From assembly GCA_036501145.1 (NCBI GenBank), contig DASYAV010000207.1, positions 4,665-68,664 of the forward strand: 64,000 nucleotides of DNA, read 5' to 3'. The notes under the pieces are model-generated. The model made no database searches, was not told the origin of the DNA, and was given only the letters and a program-made list of their open reading frames with translations. This document shows positions 24,481 through 37,209 of the stretch, one piece after another. Made by a program: the position numbers and the translations under genes. Position 1 is the first letter of the stretch. Each line of letters opens with the position of its first letter. Source of the DNA: PALSA-505 sp036501145. GTDB lineage: Bacteria; Actinomycetota; Actinomycetes; Streptosporangiales; Streptosporangiaceae.

Positions 24481-24488
24481 TCATCTTC

Positions 24489-25124
24489 ATGCCTGCTGAC
24501 CTTTCGGTCTCCACCGGCAACAAGCCCGTGCTCGACGAGGCCGACATCGGCCGCGCGGTGACCCGGATCGCGCACGAGATCCTGGAACGCAACCGCGGCG
24601 CCGACGACGTGATCCTGCTCGGCATCCCGACCCGGGGTGTGCCGCTCGCCGCCCGGCTCGCCCGGTGCATGGAACAGGTCGAGGAGCGGCCCGTGCTGGC
24701 CGGCTCGGTGGACATCACGATGTACCGCGACGACCTGAGACTGCACCCGGCCCGGGCCCTCGGGCACACCGACCTGCCGGCGGCCGGCATCGAGGGCAAG
24801 ACCGTGGTGCTGGTGGACGACGTGCTCTACTCCGGCCGCACCGTCCGCGCCGCCCTGGACGCGCTCAACGACCTGGGCCGGCCGCGTGCGGTCCGGCTCG
24901 CCGTCCTGGTCGACCGCGGCCACCGGGAGCTGCCGATCCGGGCCGACTACGTCGGCAAGAACCTGCCGACCAGCCAGCGGGAGGTGGTCCGGGTGCTGCT
25001 CACCGAGGTGGACGGCCAGGATGCCGTGCTGCTCGGCGAGGCGCCCGGCTCCGCGGCCCGGGGCCGCCGCGAACAACCCGGCCGCCGCGAACAACCAGGC
25101 CGCCAGGAAGGAGCCCGGCGATGA
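24489..25124 (+). CDS. pyrR: Bifunctional pyr operon regulator/uracil phosphoribosyltransferase PyrR
   Basis: PyrR binds the pyr leader RNA when UMP is abundant and also has uracil phosphoribosyltransferase activity. This 211-residue protein has EADIGRAVTRIAHEI, LLGIPTRGVPLAARLA, the RNA-binding region VDITMYRDDL, and the PRPP loop TVVLVDDVLYSGRTVRAAL. The C-terminal tail is a low-complexity Arg/Glu/Gln/Pro/Gly extension encoded by an imperfect 18-bp tandem repeat. It is first in the operon and overlaps pyrB by 4 bp. Confidence 0.93.
   Translation: MPADLSVSTGNKPVLDEADIGRAVTRIAHEILERNRGADDVILLGIPTRGVPLAARLARCMEQVEERPVLAGSVDITMYRDDLRLHPARALGHTDLPAAGIEGKTVVLVDDVLYSGRTVRAALDALNDLGRPRAVRLAVLVDRGHRELPIRADYVGKNLPTSQREVVRVLLTEVDGQDAVLLGEAPGSAARGRREQPGRREQPGRQEGARR
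25062..25103 (+). repeat. 18-bp tandem repeat in the pyrR 3' end
   Basis: About 2.3 copies of GGCCGCCGCGAACAACC plus one variable base lie in frame in the last codons of pyrR and encode repeats of R-R-E-Q-P-G. Confidence 0.8.
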
Positions 25125-26095
25125 ACCGCCACCTGATCTCGGCCGGCGACCTGACCAGGGACGACGCCCTGCTCATCCTGGACACCGCGGACGAGCTCGC
25201 GCAACTGCAGGAGCGGCCGATCAAGAAGCTGCCCACGCTGCGCGGCCGCACCGTGGTCAACCTGTTCTTCGAGGACTCGACGAGGACCCGGATCTCGTTC
25301 GAGGCGGCGGCCAAGCGGCTGTCCGCGGACGTGATCAACTTCTCCGCCAAGGGGTCCAGCGTGGCCAAGGGGGAGAGCCTCAAGGACACCGCGCTGACCC
25401 TGGAGGCGATGGGTGCCGACGCCGTCGTGGTCCGGCACAGTGCGTCAGGCACCCCGCACCGGCTGGCCAACTGGGTCCGCGGCAGCATCGTCAACGCGGG
25501 CGACGGCCAGCACGAGCACCCCACTCAGGCGCTGCTCGACGCGTTCACCATCCGGCGCAGGCTGTGCGGACCTGGCACCGGCGGCGGCCTGGACGGGCTG
25601 CGGGTGACGATCGTCGGGGACATCCTGCACAGCCGGGTCGCCCGGTCCAACGTGCTGCTGCTGAGCACGCTGGGCGCTGAGGTCACGCTGGTCGCGCCGC
25701 CCACCCTGCACCCCTACGACGTCGGCGGCTGGCCGTGCGGGACCGGGTACGACCTCGACGCCACCCTGCCCAAGAGCGACGTGGTGATGATGCTGCGGGT
25801 GCAGCGGGAACGGATGAACGCCGCCTATTTCCCCAGCGAGCGCGAGTACAGCCGCCGCTACGGCCTGGACGCGGCCAGGATGGCGATGCTGCCCGAGCAC
25901 GCCATCGTCATGCACCCGGGCCCGATGAACCGCGGCGTCGAGATCGCCGCCGAGGTCGCCGACAGCACCAGGTCCACGATCGTGGAGCAGGTGGCCAACG
26001 GGGTGAGCATCCGGATGGCCGTGCTCTACCTGCTGCTCGGCGGCCAGGAACCGGCCCGCCCAGCGCCGGCCCACGCCGCGGAGGTGACCGCATGA
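25121..26095 (+). CDS. pyrB: Aspartate carbamoyltransferase catalytic chain
   Basis: This 324-residue enzyme condenses carbamoyl phosphate with aspartate, the committed step of pyrimidine synthesis. It has the carbamoyl-phosphate motif FEDSTRTRISFE, SVAKGESLKDT, VRHSASGTPH, the HPTQALLDAF motif and HPGPMNRGVE. No regulatory chain (pyrI) is present, as is usual in actinobacteria. Its ATG overlaps the pyrR stop and its TGA overlaps the pyrC start (ATGA at both ends). Confidence 0.95.
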   Translation: MNRHLISAGDLTRDDALLILDTADELAQLQERPIKKLPTLRGRTVVNLFFEDSTRTRISFEAAAKRLSADVINFSAKGSSVAKGESLKDTALTLEAMGADAVVVRHSASGTPHRLANWVRGSIVNAGDGQHEHPTQALLDAFTIRRRLCGPGTGGGLDGLRVTIVGDILHSRVARSNVLLLSTLGAEVTLVAPPTLHPYDVGGWPCGTGYDLDATLPKSDVVMMLRVQRERMNAAYFPSEREYSRRYGLDAARMAMLPEHAIVMHPGPMNRGVEIAAEVADSTRSTIVEQVANGVSIRMAVLYLLLGGQEPARPAPAHAAEVTA

Positions 26096-27377
26096 CCGGC
26101 TGGCTGATCAAGGGCGCGCGCCCGCTCGGCGGTGACCCCGCCGACATCGCGATCCGCGACGGCGAGGTGGCGGAGATCGGCGCCGGCCTGGACACCCAAG
26201 GGGCCGGGGTCATCGACGCCGCCGGGCTGATCGCGCTGCCCGGCCTGGTGGACCTGCACACCCACCTGCGCGAGCCGGGCCGCGAAGACGCCGAGACCGT
26301 GCAGACCGGCACCAGGGCCGCCGCGCTCGGCGGGTTCACCGCGGTGCACGCGATGGCCAACACCGATCCGGTGGCCGACACGGCCGGCGTGGTCGAGCAG
26401 GTCTGGCGGCTCGGCCGCACCGGCGGGCACTGCGACGTGCAGCCGGTGGGCGCGGTCACCGTCGGCCTGCAGGGCGCCAGGCTGGCCGAACTGGGCGCCA
26501 TGGCCGACTCGGCCGCGCGGGTGCGGGTGTTCTCCGACGACGGCCAGTGCGTGTCCGACGCCCGGCTGATGCGCCGCGCGCTGGAGTACGTCAAGGCCTT
26601 CGACGGCGTGATCGCCCAGCACGCCCAGGAGCCCAGGCTCACCGAGGGCGCGCAGATGAACGAGGGCGAGGTGTCCAGCAGGCTCGGCCTGGCCGGCTGG
26701 CCCGCCGCGGCCGAGGAGGCGGTCATCGCCCGCGACTGCCTGCTCGCCGCGCACGTCGGCTCGGCGCTGCACGTCTGCCACGTCTCCACCGCGGGCTCGG
26801 TGGAAATCCTCCGCTGGGCGAAATCGAAGGGCTGGCGGGTCACCGCCGAGGTCACCCCGCACCACCTGATGCTGACCGACGACCTGGCCGAGGGCTACGA
26901 CCCGGTGTACAAGGTGAACCCGCCGCTGCGCACCAAGGCCGACGTCACCGCGCTGCGCCAGGGACTCGCCGACGGCACCATCGACTGCGTGGCCACCGAC
27001 CACGCGCCGCACCCGCTCGAGGGCAAGGAGAGCGAGTGGGAGACGGCCGCGTTCGGCATGACCGGCCTGGAGACCGCGCTGCGCGTGGTCCAGCACGCAA
27101 TGGTGGACACCGGCCTGCTCGGCTGGGACGGCGTGGCCGACCGGATGTCGCTGCGGCCGGCCACGATCGGGCGGCTGGCCGGCCACGGCAGGCCCGTCAA
27201 GCCGGGCGGCCCGGCCAACCTGACGCTGTACGACCCGGCGGCGTCCGCGGCGGTGGACCCGGCCAGCCACGCGTCCAAGAGCCGGAACAGCCCGTTCGCC
27301 GGCCTGCTGCTGCCGGGCCGGGTCGTCGCCACGTTCCTGCGCGGCGAACCCACCGTGCTCGACGGAAAGCTGGCCTG

Positions 27378-27378
<1 letters not shown>
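26092..27378 (+). CDS. pyrC: Dihydroorotase
   Basis: This 428-residue zinc amidohydrolase cyclises carbamoyl aspartate to dihydroorotate. It has the metal motif DLHTHLREPG near residue 58, HAMANTDPVAD, IAQHAQEP, HVCHVSTAGSVE, VTPHHLML and the catalytic CVATDHAPH. It is a type I dihydroorotase of the Bacillus/actinobacterial class. It overlaps pyrB by 4 bp and carA by 1 bp (TGATG). The small membrane-protein gene found between pyrC and carA in Streptomyces is absent. Confidence 0.95.
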
Positions 27379-31858
<4,480 letters not shown>

Positions 31859-31868
31859 ATCAAGCACA

Positions 31869-32840
31869 GTGAGTGACACCAGCATTGATCAAGACACGGT
31901 GACCATGACCGACGAGAACGGCAAGAAGGAATACGGCCCGGTGCAGGCGCACGGGCCGGTGCTGACCGTGCGCCAGGTGGACGCCTACCACGTGATGACG
32001 GTGGCCGCGCCGCGGATCGCCCGGGCGTTCCGGCCCGGCCAGTTCGTCGCCGTCGCGGTCGGCGGCCCGCAGTCGTCCATGCTGCTGCGCCGGGCGTTTT
32101 CCATCTACGACGTCGGTCCCGACCACGGCGGCACGGTGGAGATCGTGATCGACGCGCACGGCCCGGGCACCCAGTGGCTGGCCCGGCGGCGGCCGCGCGA
32201 CATCGTGGACCTGGCCGGCCCGCTCGGCCGCCCGTTCCCGCAGCCCCGCGAGCCGGCCAGCTGCCTGCTGATCGGCGGCGGCTACGGCAGCGCGCCGCTG
32301 TTCCCGCTGGCCGCCCGGCTGCGCGCCCGCGGCTGCGGGGTGGACTTCCTGCTCGGCGCGGCGAGCTCGGAGCGGGTGTTCGGCGCGCTCACCGCGCGCC
32401 GCACCGGCCGCACCGCCACCGTCACCACCGAGGACGGCTCGATGGGCCTGCGCGGCGTGGTCACCGACCCGCTGCCCAGGGTCATCCATGACGCCCGCAC
32501 CGAGGTGATCTACGCCTGCGGCCCGATGCCGATGCTGCGTGCCGTGACCGAGTTCGCCGGCCGCTACGGCATCCCGGCGTTCACCCTGGTCGAGGAGTCG
32601 ATGGCCTGCGGCATCGGGGTCTGCATGACCTGCGTGCTGCCGGTCCGCGGTGCCGACGGCGTGACCAGGATGCTGCGCTCCTGCGTGGACGGGCCGGTGT
32701 TCCGCGGCGACGACGTGCGCTGGGACGACGTCGGCACGATCCCGCCGGACACGCTCGGCGCGCCAGGCCAAGCGAGAGCGCCAGGCCAAGCGAGAGCGCC
32801 AGGCCAAGCGAGAGCGCCCGGGTACGGCCATGCCGGCTGA
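31869..32840 (+). CDS. pyrK: Dihydroorotate dehydrogenase electron-transfer subunit (PyrK/PyrDII)
   Basis: This 323-residue FAD/[2Fe-2S] subunit links class 1B dihydroorotate dehydrogenase to NAD+. It has the FAD motif RRAFSIYDV, an NAD-binding LLIGGGYGSAPL, ACGPMPMLRAV, and an iron-sulfur site CGIGVCMTC followed by a fourth Cys in RSCVDG. The GTG at 31869 is used. The C-terminus carries three in-frame copies of an 18-bp repeat encoding APGQAR. Together with the following pyrD it defines the NAD-linked class, unlike the class 2 enzyme of Streptomyces and mycobacteria. Confidence 0.92.
   Translation: MSDTSIDQDTVTMTDENGKKEYGPVQAHGPVLTVRQVDAYHVMTVAAPRIARAFRPGQFVAVAVGGPQSSMLLRRAFSIYDVGPDHGGTVEIVIDAHGPGTQWLARRRPRDIVDLAGPLGRPFPQPREPASCLLIGGGYGSAPLFPLAARLRARGCGVDFLLGAASSERVFGALTARRTGRTATVTTEDGSMGLRGVVTDPLPRVIHDARTEVIYACGPMPMLRAVTEFAGRYGIPAFTLVEESMACGIGVCMTCVLPVRGADGVTRMLRSCVDGPVFRGDDVRWDDVGTIPPDTLGAPGQARAPGQARAPGQARAPGYGHAG
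32760..32813 (+). repeat. Three perfect 18-bp tandem repeats in the pyrK 3' end
   Basis: GCGCCAGGCCAAGCGAGA is repeated three times without a mismatch, in frame, and encodes an APGQAR hexapeptide array at the C-terminus of PyrK. Perfect identity suggests recent expansion by slippage. Confidence 0.92.
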
Positions 32841-32890
32841 CCCGGGCCTCGGCACTCCGCCCCTCCCCTGTGAGTTCACCGGACGGTGCC

Positions 32891-33853
32891 ATGCGGCCTG
32901 ACCTGCGGACCAAGCTCGGGCACGTGGAGCTGCCCAACCCGATCCTGACCGCCTCCGGCTGCGCCGCGGCCGGCCGCGAGCTGGCCCGGTTCAGCGACGT
33001 GGCCAGGCTCGGCGCGGTCGTGACCAAGTCGATCATGCTGGCGCCGCGGGCCGGCCGGGCCACCCCGCGGATGGCCGAGACGCCGAGCGGCATGCTGAAC
33101 TCGATCGGCCTGCAGGGCCCGGGCATCGACAGCTTCCTGCAGCGCGACCTGCCCTGGCTGCTCACCCAGGGCGCCCGCGCGGTGGTGTCGATCGCCGGCA
33201 GCAGCGTGGCCGAGTACGCCGAGCTGGCCGACCGGCTGTCCGACGCGCCCGGGGTCACCGCGATCGAGGTGAACATCTCCTGCCCGAACGTGGAGGACCG
33301 GGGCACCGTGTTCGCCTGCGACGCCGGGGCCGCGGCCGCGGTGATCGAGCAGGTGCGGGCCAGGACCCGGTACGACATCCCGGTGTTCGCCAAGCTGTCG
33401 CCCGATGTCACCGACATCGTGGCCATCGCCCGGTCCTGCGTGGCTGCGGGCGCCGACGGCCTGTCCCTGATCAACACGCTGCTCGGCATGGTCATCGACA
33501 CCCGGACGCTGCGCCCGGTGCTGGCCGGGCTGACCGGCGGGCTGTCCGGGCCGGCCATCCGGCCGGTCGCGGTGCGCTGCATCTGGCAGATCAAGCAGGC
33601 GCTGCCCGACGTGCCGATCATCGGCATGGGCGGGGTGCGCACCGGCCGGGACGCGTTCGAGCTGATCCTGGCCGGCGCGTCCATGGTCAGCCTGGGGACA
33701 GTGATCTTCCACGACCCGGGCGCCTGCGACCGCGTGCTCCGCGAGCTCGGTGAGGAACTCCAGGCCAGCGGCATCGACCGGCTGGCCGACGCCATCGGCC
33801 TGGCCCACCATCCCGACCACGCACTCCGGCAAAGGACAAGCATCCGTGAATAA
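32891..33853 (+). CDS. pyrD: Dihydroorotate dehydrogenase, class 1B catalytic subunit
   Basis: This FMN TIM-barrel oxidises dihydroorotate to orotate. It has about 320 residues, with NPILTASGCAAAGRE, the catalytic Cys in EVNISCPNVED, FAKLSPDVTD, GLSLINTLLGM and the FMN phosphate region IIGMGGVRTGRD. Catalytic Cys (not Ser) confirms class 1. Partnership with pyrK immediately upstream makes it class 1B. The ATG at 32891 is favoured; a GTG at 32870 adds seven residues. Its end overlaps the pyrF start. Confidence 0.93.
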   Translation: MRPDLRTKLGHVELPNPILTASGCAAAGRELARFSDVARLGAVVTKSIMLAPRAGRATPRMAETPSGMLNSIGLQGPGIDSFLQRDLPWLLTQGARAVVSIAGSSVAEYAELADRLSDAPGVTAIEVNISCPNVEDRGTVFACDAGAAAAVIEQVRARTRYDIPVFAKLSPDVTDIVAIARSCVAAGADGLSLINTLLGMVIDTRTLRPVLAGLTGGLSGPAIRPVAVRCIWQIKQALPDVPIIGMGGVRTGRDAFELILAGASMVSLGTVIFHDPGACDRVLRELGEELQASGIDRLADAIGLAHHPDHALRQRTSIRE

Positions 33854-34553
33854 GCCCGCACCCATCGCCGTGGCGCTCGACGCGCCCGACCTGGAGACCG
33901 CCGCCGGCTGGGCCGGGCTGGTCACCCCGCACGTGAGCACGGTCAAGATCGGGCTCGAGCTGTACATGCGGTACGGCCCCGAGGCGGTCGCCTCGATCCG
34001 CGGCGCCAGCGGCGTGCAGGTCTTCCTCGACCTCAAGCTGCACGACATCCCGGCCACCGTGGCCGGCGCCGTCCGTGCCGTCACCCGGCTGCGGCCGCAG
34101 CTGATCACCGTGCACGCCGCGGGCGGCCCGGCGATGATCCGCGCCGCCGCCGAGGCCGCGCCGGCCGCGACGATCGCCGGGGTGACCGCGCTGACCTCGC
34201 TCAGCGACACCGACCTGGACCGGATCGGCATCACCAGCACCGTGACCGACTGGGTGCGGCGGCTGGCCACGCTGGCCGTGGGGGCGGGCGCGGGCGCGCT
34301 GGTCTGCTCGCCGCAGGAGGTGGCCGCGGTCCGCGCCGAGGTGGGCCCGGGCATCACGCTGATCACCCCGGGCGTCCGCCCGGCCGGCACCGATGCGCAC
34401 GACCAGGCCCGGGTGGCCACCCCCGAGGCCGCGCTGGCCGCCGGCGCCGACCTGCTGGTCATCGGCCGCGCCATCACCGGCGCCGCCGACCCCGGCGCCG
34501 CCGCCGCCGCGATCGCCGCCACCCTCCGCCGCCAGGCCGCCACCCTCAGCTGA
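33846..34553 (+). CDS. pyrF: Orotidine-5'-phosphate decarboxylase, type 1
   Basis: This 235-residue enzyme catalyses the last step to UMP. It has the catalytic array in FLDLKLHDIP (Asp-Lys-Asp) and VKIGLELYM, ITVHAAGGP, and the phosphate-binding TPGVRPAG and VIGRAITGA. This is the short type 1 subfamily of Bacillus, while Streptomyces and mycobacteria have the longer type 2 enzyme. The GTG at 33846 follows AAAGGACAAG and lies inside the pyrD end. It is the last gene of the operon. Confidence 0.93.
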   Translation: MNKPAPIAVALDAPDLETAAGWAGLVTPHVSTVKIGLELYMRYGPEAVASIRGASGVQVFLDLKLHDIPATVAGAVRAVTRLRPQLITVHAAGGPAMIRAAAEAAPAATIAGVTALTSLSDTDLDRIGITSTVTDWVRRLATLAVGAGAGALVCSPQEVAAVRAEVGPGITLITPGVRPAGTDAHDQARVATPEAALAAGADLLVIGRAITGAADPGAAAAAIAATLRRQAATLS

Positions 34554-34586
34554 GGGGCGCCCCGCGGCCCAGCCCGGTCCTGGCGT

Positions 34587-34609
34587 CGCCGGCACCCGGC
34601 ACGCCGGCG
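34587..34609 (+). terminator. Hairpin after the pyr operon
   Basis: CGCCGGC pairs with GCCGGCG around a 9-nt loop, 34 bp after the pyrF stop. A GGGGCGCCCC palindrome also directly follows the stop codon. There is no T tract. Confidence 0.5.
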
Positions 34610-34654
34610 GCAGGGCCGTGCCAGAATGGCGTCCGCGGACTGCGAGGGAGACCG

Positions 34655-35473
34655 ATGACCGACGAGCAGGCACCCCCTGGGGTCGACCCCACCGTGCCCA
34701 GCCCCGCGCGGATGTATGACTACATGCTCCGCGGCACGCACAACTACCCGGCCGACCGGGGCGCCGTGGAGAAGCTGCGTGCGCAGATGCCCGAACTCGA
34801 AGACGCCGCCTACGCCAACCGCGGCTTCCACCAGCGCGCCGCGCGGTGGATCGCCCAGCAGGGCGTGCGCCAGTTCCTCGACATCGGCTCCGGCCTGCCC
34901 ACCTTCGGCAACACCCACGACGTCGTGCAGAAGATCCAGCCCGGCGCCCACGTCGTCTACGTCGACAATGACCCGGTCGTCGCCGCGTACGCGCCGGAAC
35001 TGCTGGCCGGCAACCCGGCAGCCACGCTTATCCAGGCTGACCTGCGCGAGCCTGACACGATACTGACCGACAGGGACGTACGCGGGCTGATCGACTTCAG
35101 CCAGCCGGCCGGCGTGCTGATGACCCTGCTCCTGCACTTCGTGCCGGATACCGACAACCCCTGGGCGCTCGTCCGGCGCTACATGGAAGCTCTCGCCCCG
35201 GGCAGTTACCTGGCCATCTCCCACGGGACCAGCGATTACGTCCCGCCGCGCACCGCCGACGCCATCACCACCACCTACACCCGGGCCAGCCAGAACGCGC
35301 ACCTGCGGCCGAAGGCCGGCATCCGGCGGTTCTTCAGCGGCCTGGAGATCGTCCCGCCCTACCCCGGCGCCGAGCCCGCCCTCACCCATCTCGGCAACTG
35401 GGGCGCCGAAGACATCGACCTCGCCGACAGCGACGGCTCGCGCTGGGCGTACTGCGCCGTCGCCCGCAAATAG
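34655..35473 (+). CDS. SAM-dependent methyltransferase (DUF574/PF04672)
   Basis: This 272-residue protein belongs to the large actinobacterial family of predicted SAM methyltransferases. It has the family start PSPARMYDYMLRGTHNYPADR, the SAM-binding motif FLDIGSGLPT, VVYVDNDPVV, GVLMTLLLHFVPD and the C-terminal GIRRFFSGLEIVPP and WAYCAVARK. Substrates of the family are not known and many genomes carry tens of copies. It stands alone after the pyrimidine operon, where sIHF-gmk-rpoZ would be found in Streptomyces. GCGAGGGAGACCG precedes the ATG. Confidence 0.88.
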   Translation: MTDEQAPPGVDPTVPSPARMYDYMLRGTHNYPADRGAVEKLRAQMPELEDAAYANRGFHQRAARWIAQQGVRQFLDIGSGLPTFGNTHDVVQKIQPGAHVVYVDNDPVVAAYAPELLAGNPAATLIQADLREPDTILTDRDVRGLIDFSQPAGVLMTLLLHFVPDTDNPWALVRRYMEALAPGSYLAISHGTSDYVPPRTADAITTTYTRASQNAHLRPKAGIRRFFSGLEIVPPYPGAEPALTHLGNWGAEDIDLADSDGSRWAYCAVARK

Positions 35474-35493
35474 CAACCGCAATTCTTCGTGTT

Positions 35494-35509
35494 AACCGGT
35501 TCGCCGGTT
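35494..35509 (+). terminator. TTCG-tetraloop hairpin
   Basis: AACCGG-TTCG-CCGGTT forms a 6-bp stem with a stable tetraloop, 20 bp after the methyltransferase stop, and separates it from the TSUP leader. Confidence 0.6.
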
Positions 35510-35534
35510 TGGCGGCCGTCAGCGAGCGGCCCAG

Positions 35535-35768
35535 TTAGCTATATTACTGGTCGACAAGATCTGAAAGAACACTAGCAAAGCCGACCTGACCAGGGGAGAC
35601 GTGATTTCACGGCTTCGCCGGTAGATTAGATTTTGTACTCCGCTAGTTTTTAGATGGAATAGCTGGAAAAATCCCCTGGAAGCTCAGTACCACGCCCTCC
35701 GGGGCGGGACGACGTGCGACTGGGCCTGGCAGCCGCACGCGACCACCGACTTACCGGCGGAGGTTCAC
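35535..35768 (+). ncRNA. Conserved structured leader of TSUP permease 1
   Basis: This AT-richer 5' region aligns with the region before the second TSUP gene (36985-37209) although neither codes for protein. Shared blocks are GACCAGGGGAGA versus GAGCAGGGAGGA, the identical CGGTAGATTA (35619-35628) and CTAGTTTT. A hairpin GTGCGACTG-GGCCTGG-CAGCCGCAC (35714-35738), CGCGACC, and GGCGGAGGTTC at the ribosome-binding site are also shared. A smaller CGCCC-TCCG-GGGCG hairpin is at 35693-35706. It is probably a regulatory leader RNA; the class is not recognised. Confidence 0.55.
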
Positions 35769-36839
35769 GTGAGCCTGGACATCGTAATAGCCGGACTGAT
35801 CGTGGGCCTGCTCGTCGGCCTGACCGGCTCCGGTGGCGGGGCGCTGCTGACACCGATCCTCATCCTGCTGTTCGGCGTCGCGCCGAGCGCCGCGATCTCC
35901 AATAGCATCGTGGCCTCCGCGGTCATGCGCCCGATCGGCGGGGTGATCCACTTCCGCAAGGGCACCGTGCACATGGGCCTGGTCGGCTGGCTGTCGGTGG
36001 GATCGGTGCCGGCCGCCTTCGCGGGGGCGTTTGTCGATCACGCGCTCGGTTCAGGCAAGGCCGTGCAGCACAACCTCGAGTACGCTACCGGCGCCGCCGT
36101 CATGCTGGCCGTCGTCGCGATGGTGGTCAAGATGGTGGTGGACGCCATCGCCCAGAAGAACGCCGCCGACCTGGAACAGGCCGAACCCGAGATCCGGGTG
36201 AAACGGGCCAGCACCGTCGCCATCGGCCTCTTCGGCGGGCTGCTCGTCGGCATCATCTCGGTCGGCGCCGGCTCGCTGATGGTCGTGCTGCTGATGATGC
36301 TCTACCCGCGGCTGTCGATGCGCCGCCTGGTCGGCACGGACATCGTCCAGTCGATCCCGCTGACCATATCGGCGGCCATCGGGCAGGCCCTGTTCGGCGG
36401 CCTGGAACTGGGCGTCACCAGCGCGATCGTGGTGGGCAGCATCCCGGGGGTGATCGCGGGCGCCTGGCTGTCGTCGCGGGCCTCGAACATCCTGCTGCGG
36501 CCGATCGTCGCGTTCGTGCTGGCCGCCAGTGCGCTCAAGCTCTTCGGCGTGGGGTCCATACCGCTGGCCATCGCGATGGGGATCGTGGCGCTGGCCGGCC
36601 TGCCGGCCTGGGCCTTCATCGATGGCTGGGGCCGGCCGGATGCGGCCTGGCGGGCGGCCGGCCATCAGCGGCGCAAGACGCTCTCCCTGGTCAGCCTGGG
36701 CACCCCGGTCGGCGTCGGTTTCGTCACCGCCGCCGTGTACTTCGCCCGGCAGCGTCCCCGGATCCTGCGCGCCTCCGCCGAGGAAGCCACCCGGGTTCCG
36801 GAGCCCGCCTACGCCGCGGGCCCCGGCCGGCAGCCCTGA
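35769..36839 (+). CDS. TSUP (TauE/SafE-like) membrane permease 1
   Basis: This 356-residue inner-membrane protein of the TSUP family may export sulfite, sulfonates or other small organic anions. It has the N-terminal helix SLDIVIAGLIVGLLVGLTGS followed by GGGALLTPILILLFGV, a central repeat GLFGGLLVGIISVGAGSLMVV, and LVGTDIVQSIPLT. These are the two internally related halves typical of TSUP. The GTG at 35769 has GGCGGAGG upstream. A closely related gene follows in tandem. The substrate cannot be assigned. Confidence 0.88.
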   Translation: MSLDIVIAGLIVGLLVGLTGSGGGALLTPILILLFGVAPSAAISNSIVASAVMRPIGGVIHFRKGTVHMGLVGWLSVGSVPAAFAGAFVDHALGSGKAVQHNLEYATGAAVMLAVVAMVVKMVVDAIAQKNAADLEQAEPEIRVKRASTVAIGLFGGLLVGIISVGAGSLMVVLLMMLYPRLSMRRLVGTDIVQSIPLTISAAIGQALFGGLELGVTSAIVVGSIPGVIAGAWLSSRASNILLRPIVAFVLAASALKLFGVGSIPLAIAMGIVALAGLPAWAFIDGWGRPDAAWRAAGHQRRKTLSLVSLGTPVGVGFVTAAVYFARQRPRILRASAEEATRVPEPAYAAGPGRQP

Positions 36840-37209
36840 CTCCGGCGCACAGCACGAGCCGCCTGACACCCTGAACACATGGCATGACTGCGCGCGCTTT
36901 GAGCTTGCGGAAATAGACGAGTTTAGCGATAGGTTAGATCTGGAAATACCGAGCAGGTCAGGCCGCGCTAGGTGACGGGGTTCTAGCGATTTTATTGACC
37001 GATAAAATCGTGAAAACATCGCCAAAGTTGTTCTGAGCAGGGAGGATGCGCTTTTACGTCTTCATCGGTAGATTAAGCCTTGAAAAGCTTCTAGTTTTCA
37101 GATTGACTAGATGGAGAATCGCTCGGCACTGCGCCCCCCGGGGCAGCACGGCGTTGCGGCTGGGCCCGGCAGCCGCACGCGACCCACCGACATTCGGGCG
37201 GAGGTTCCC
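36840..37209 (+). ncRNA. Conserved structured leader of TSUP permease 2
   Basis: This 370-bp gap has no gene. From about 36985 on it aligns with leader 1, including the identical CGGTAGATTA at 37066-37075. A perfect hairpin TGCGGCTG-GGCCCGG-CAGCCGCA (37155-37177) corresponds to that of leader 1 and repairs its A-C mismatch to G-C. The distance from CGGTAGATTA to the start codon is nearly the same (144 versus 150 bp). Upstream, 36900-36980 is a further AT-rich segment with an AGATCTGGAAA block similar to AGATCTGAAAG of leader 1. Confidence 0.55.

Larger units (their letters stand above)
24023..24488. other. Divergent regulatory region between bldD and pyrR
   Basis: This 466-bp gap has no supported gene. 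The bldD-proximal end (24030-24110) is relatively AT-rich and holds a BldD-like box. The middle is extremely GC-rich with a repeated GCGTGGCGTGCGC element near 24252 and 24393. The pyrR-proximal end holds the PyrR-binding-loop-like leader. Confidence 0.6.

Noticed and set aside
32760..32813. A CRISPR-like repeat array
   Set aside because: The three units are contiguous without spacers, are a multiple of three bases and lie inside the pyrK reading frame.
35474..35768. Small protein-coding genes in the TSUP leaders
   Set aside because: No frame is shared by the two leaders and stop codons interrupt all frames, so the conservation is not protein-coding.
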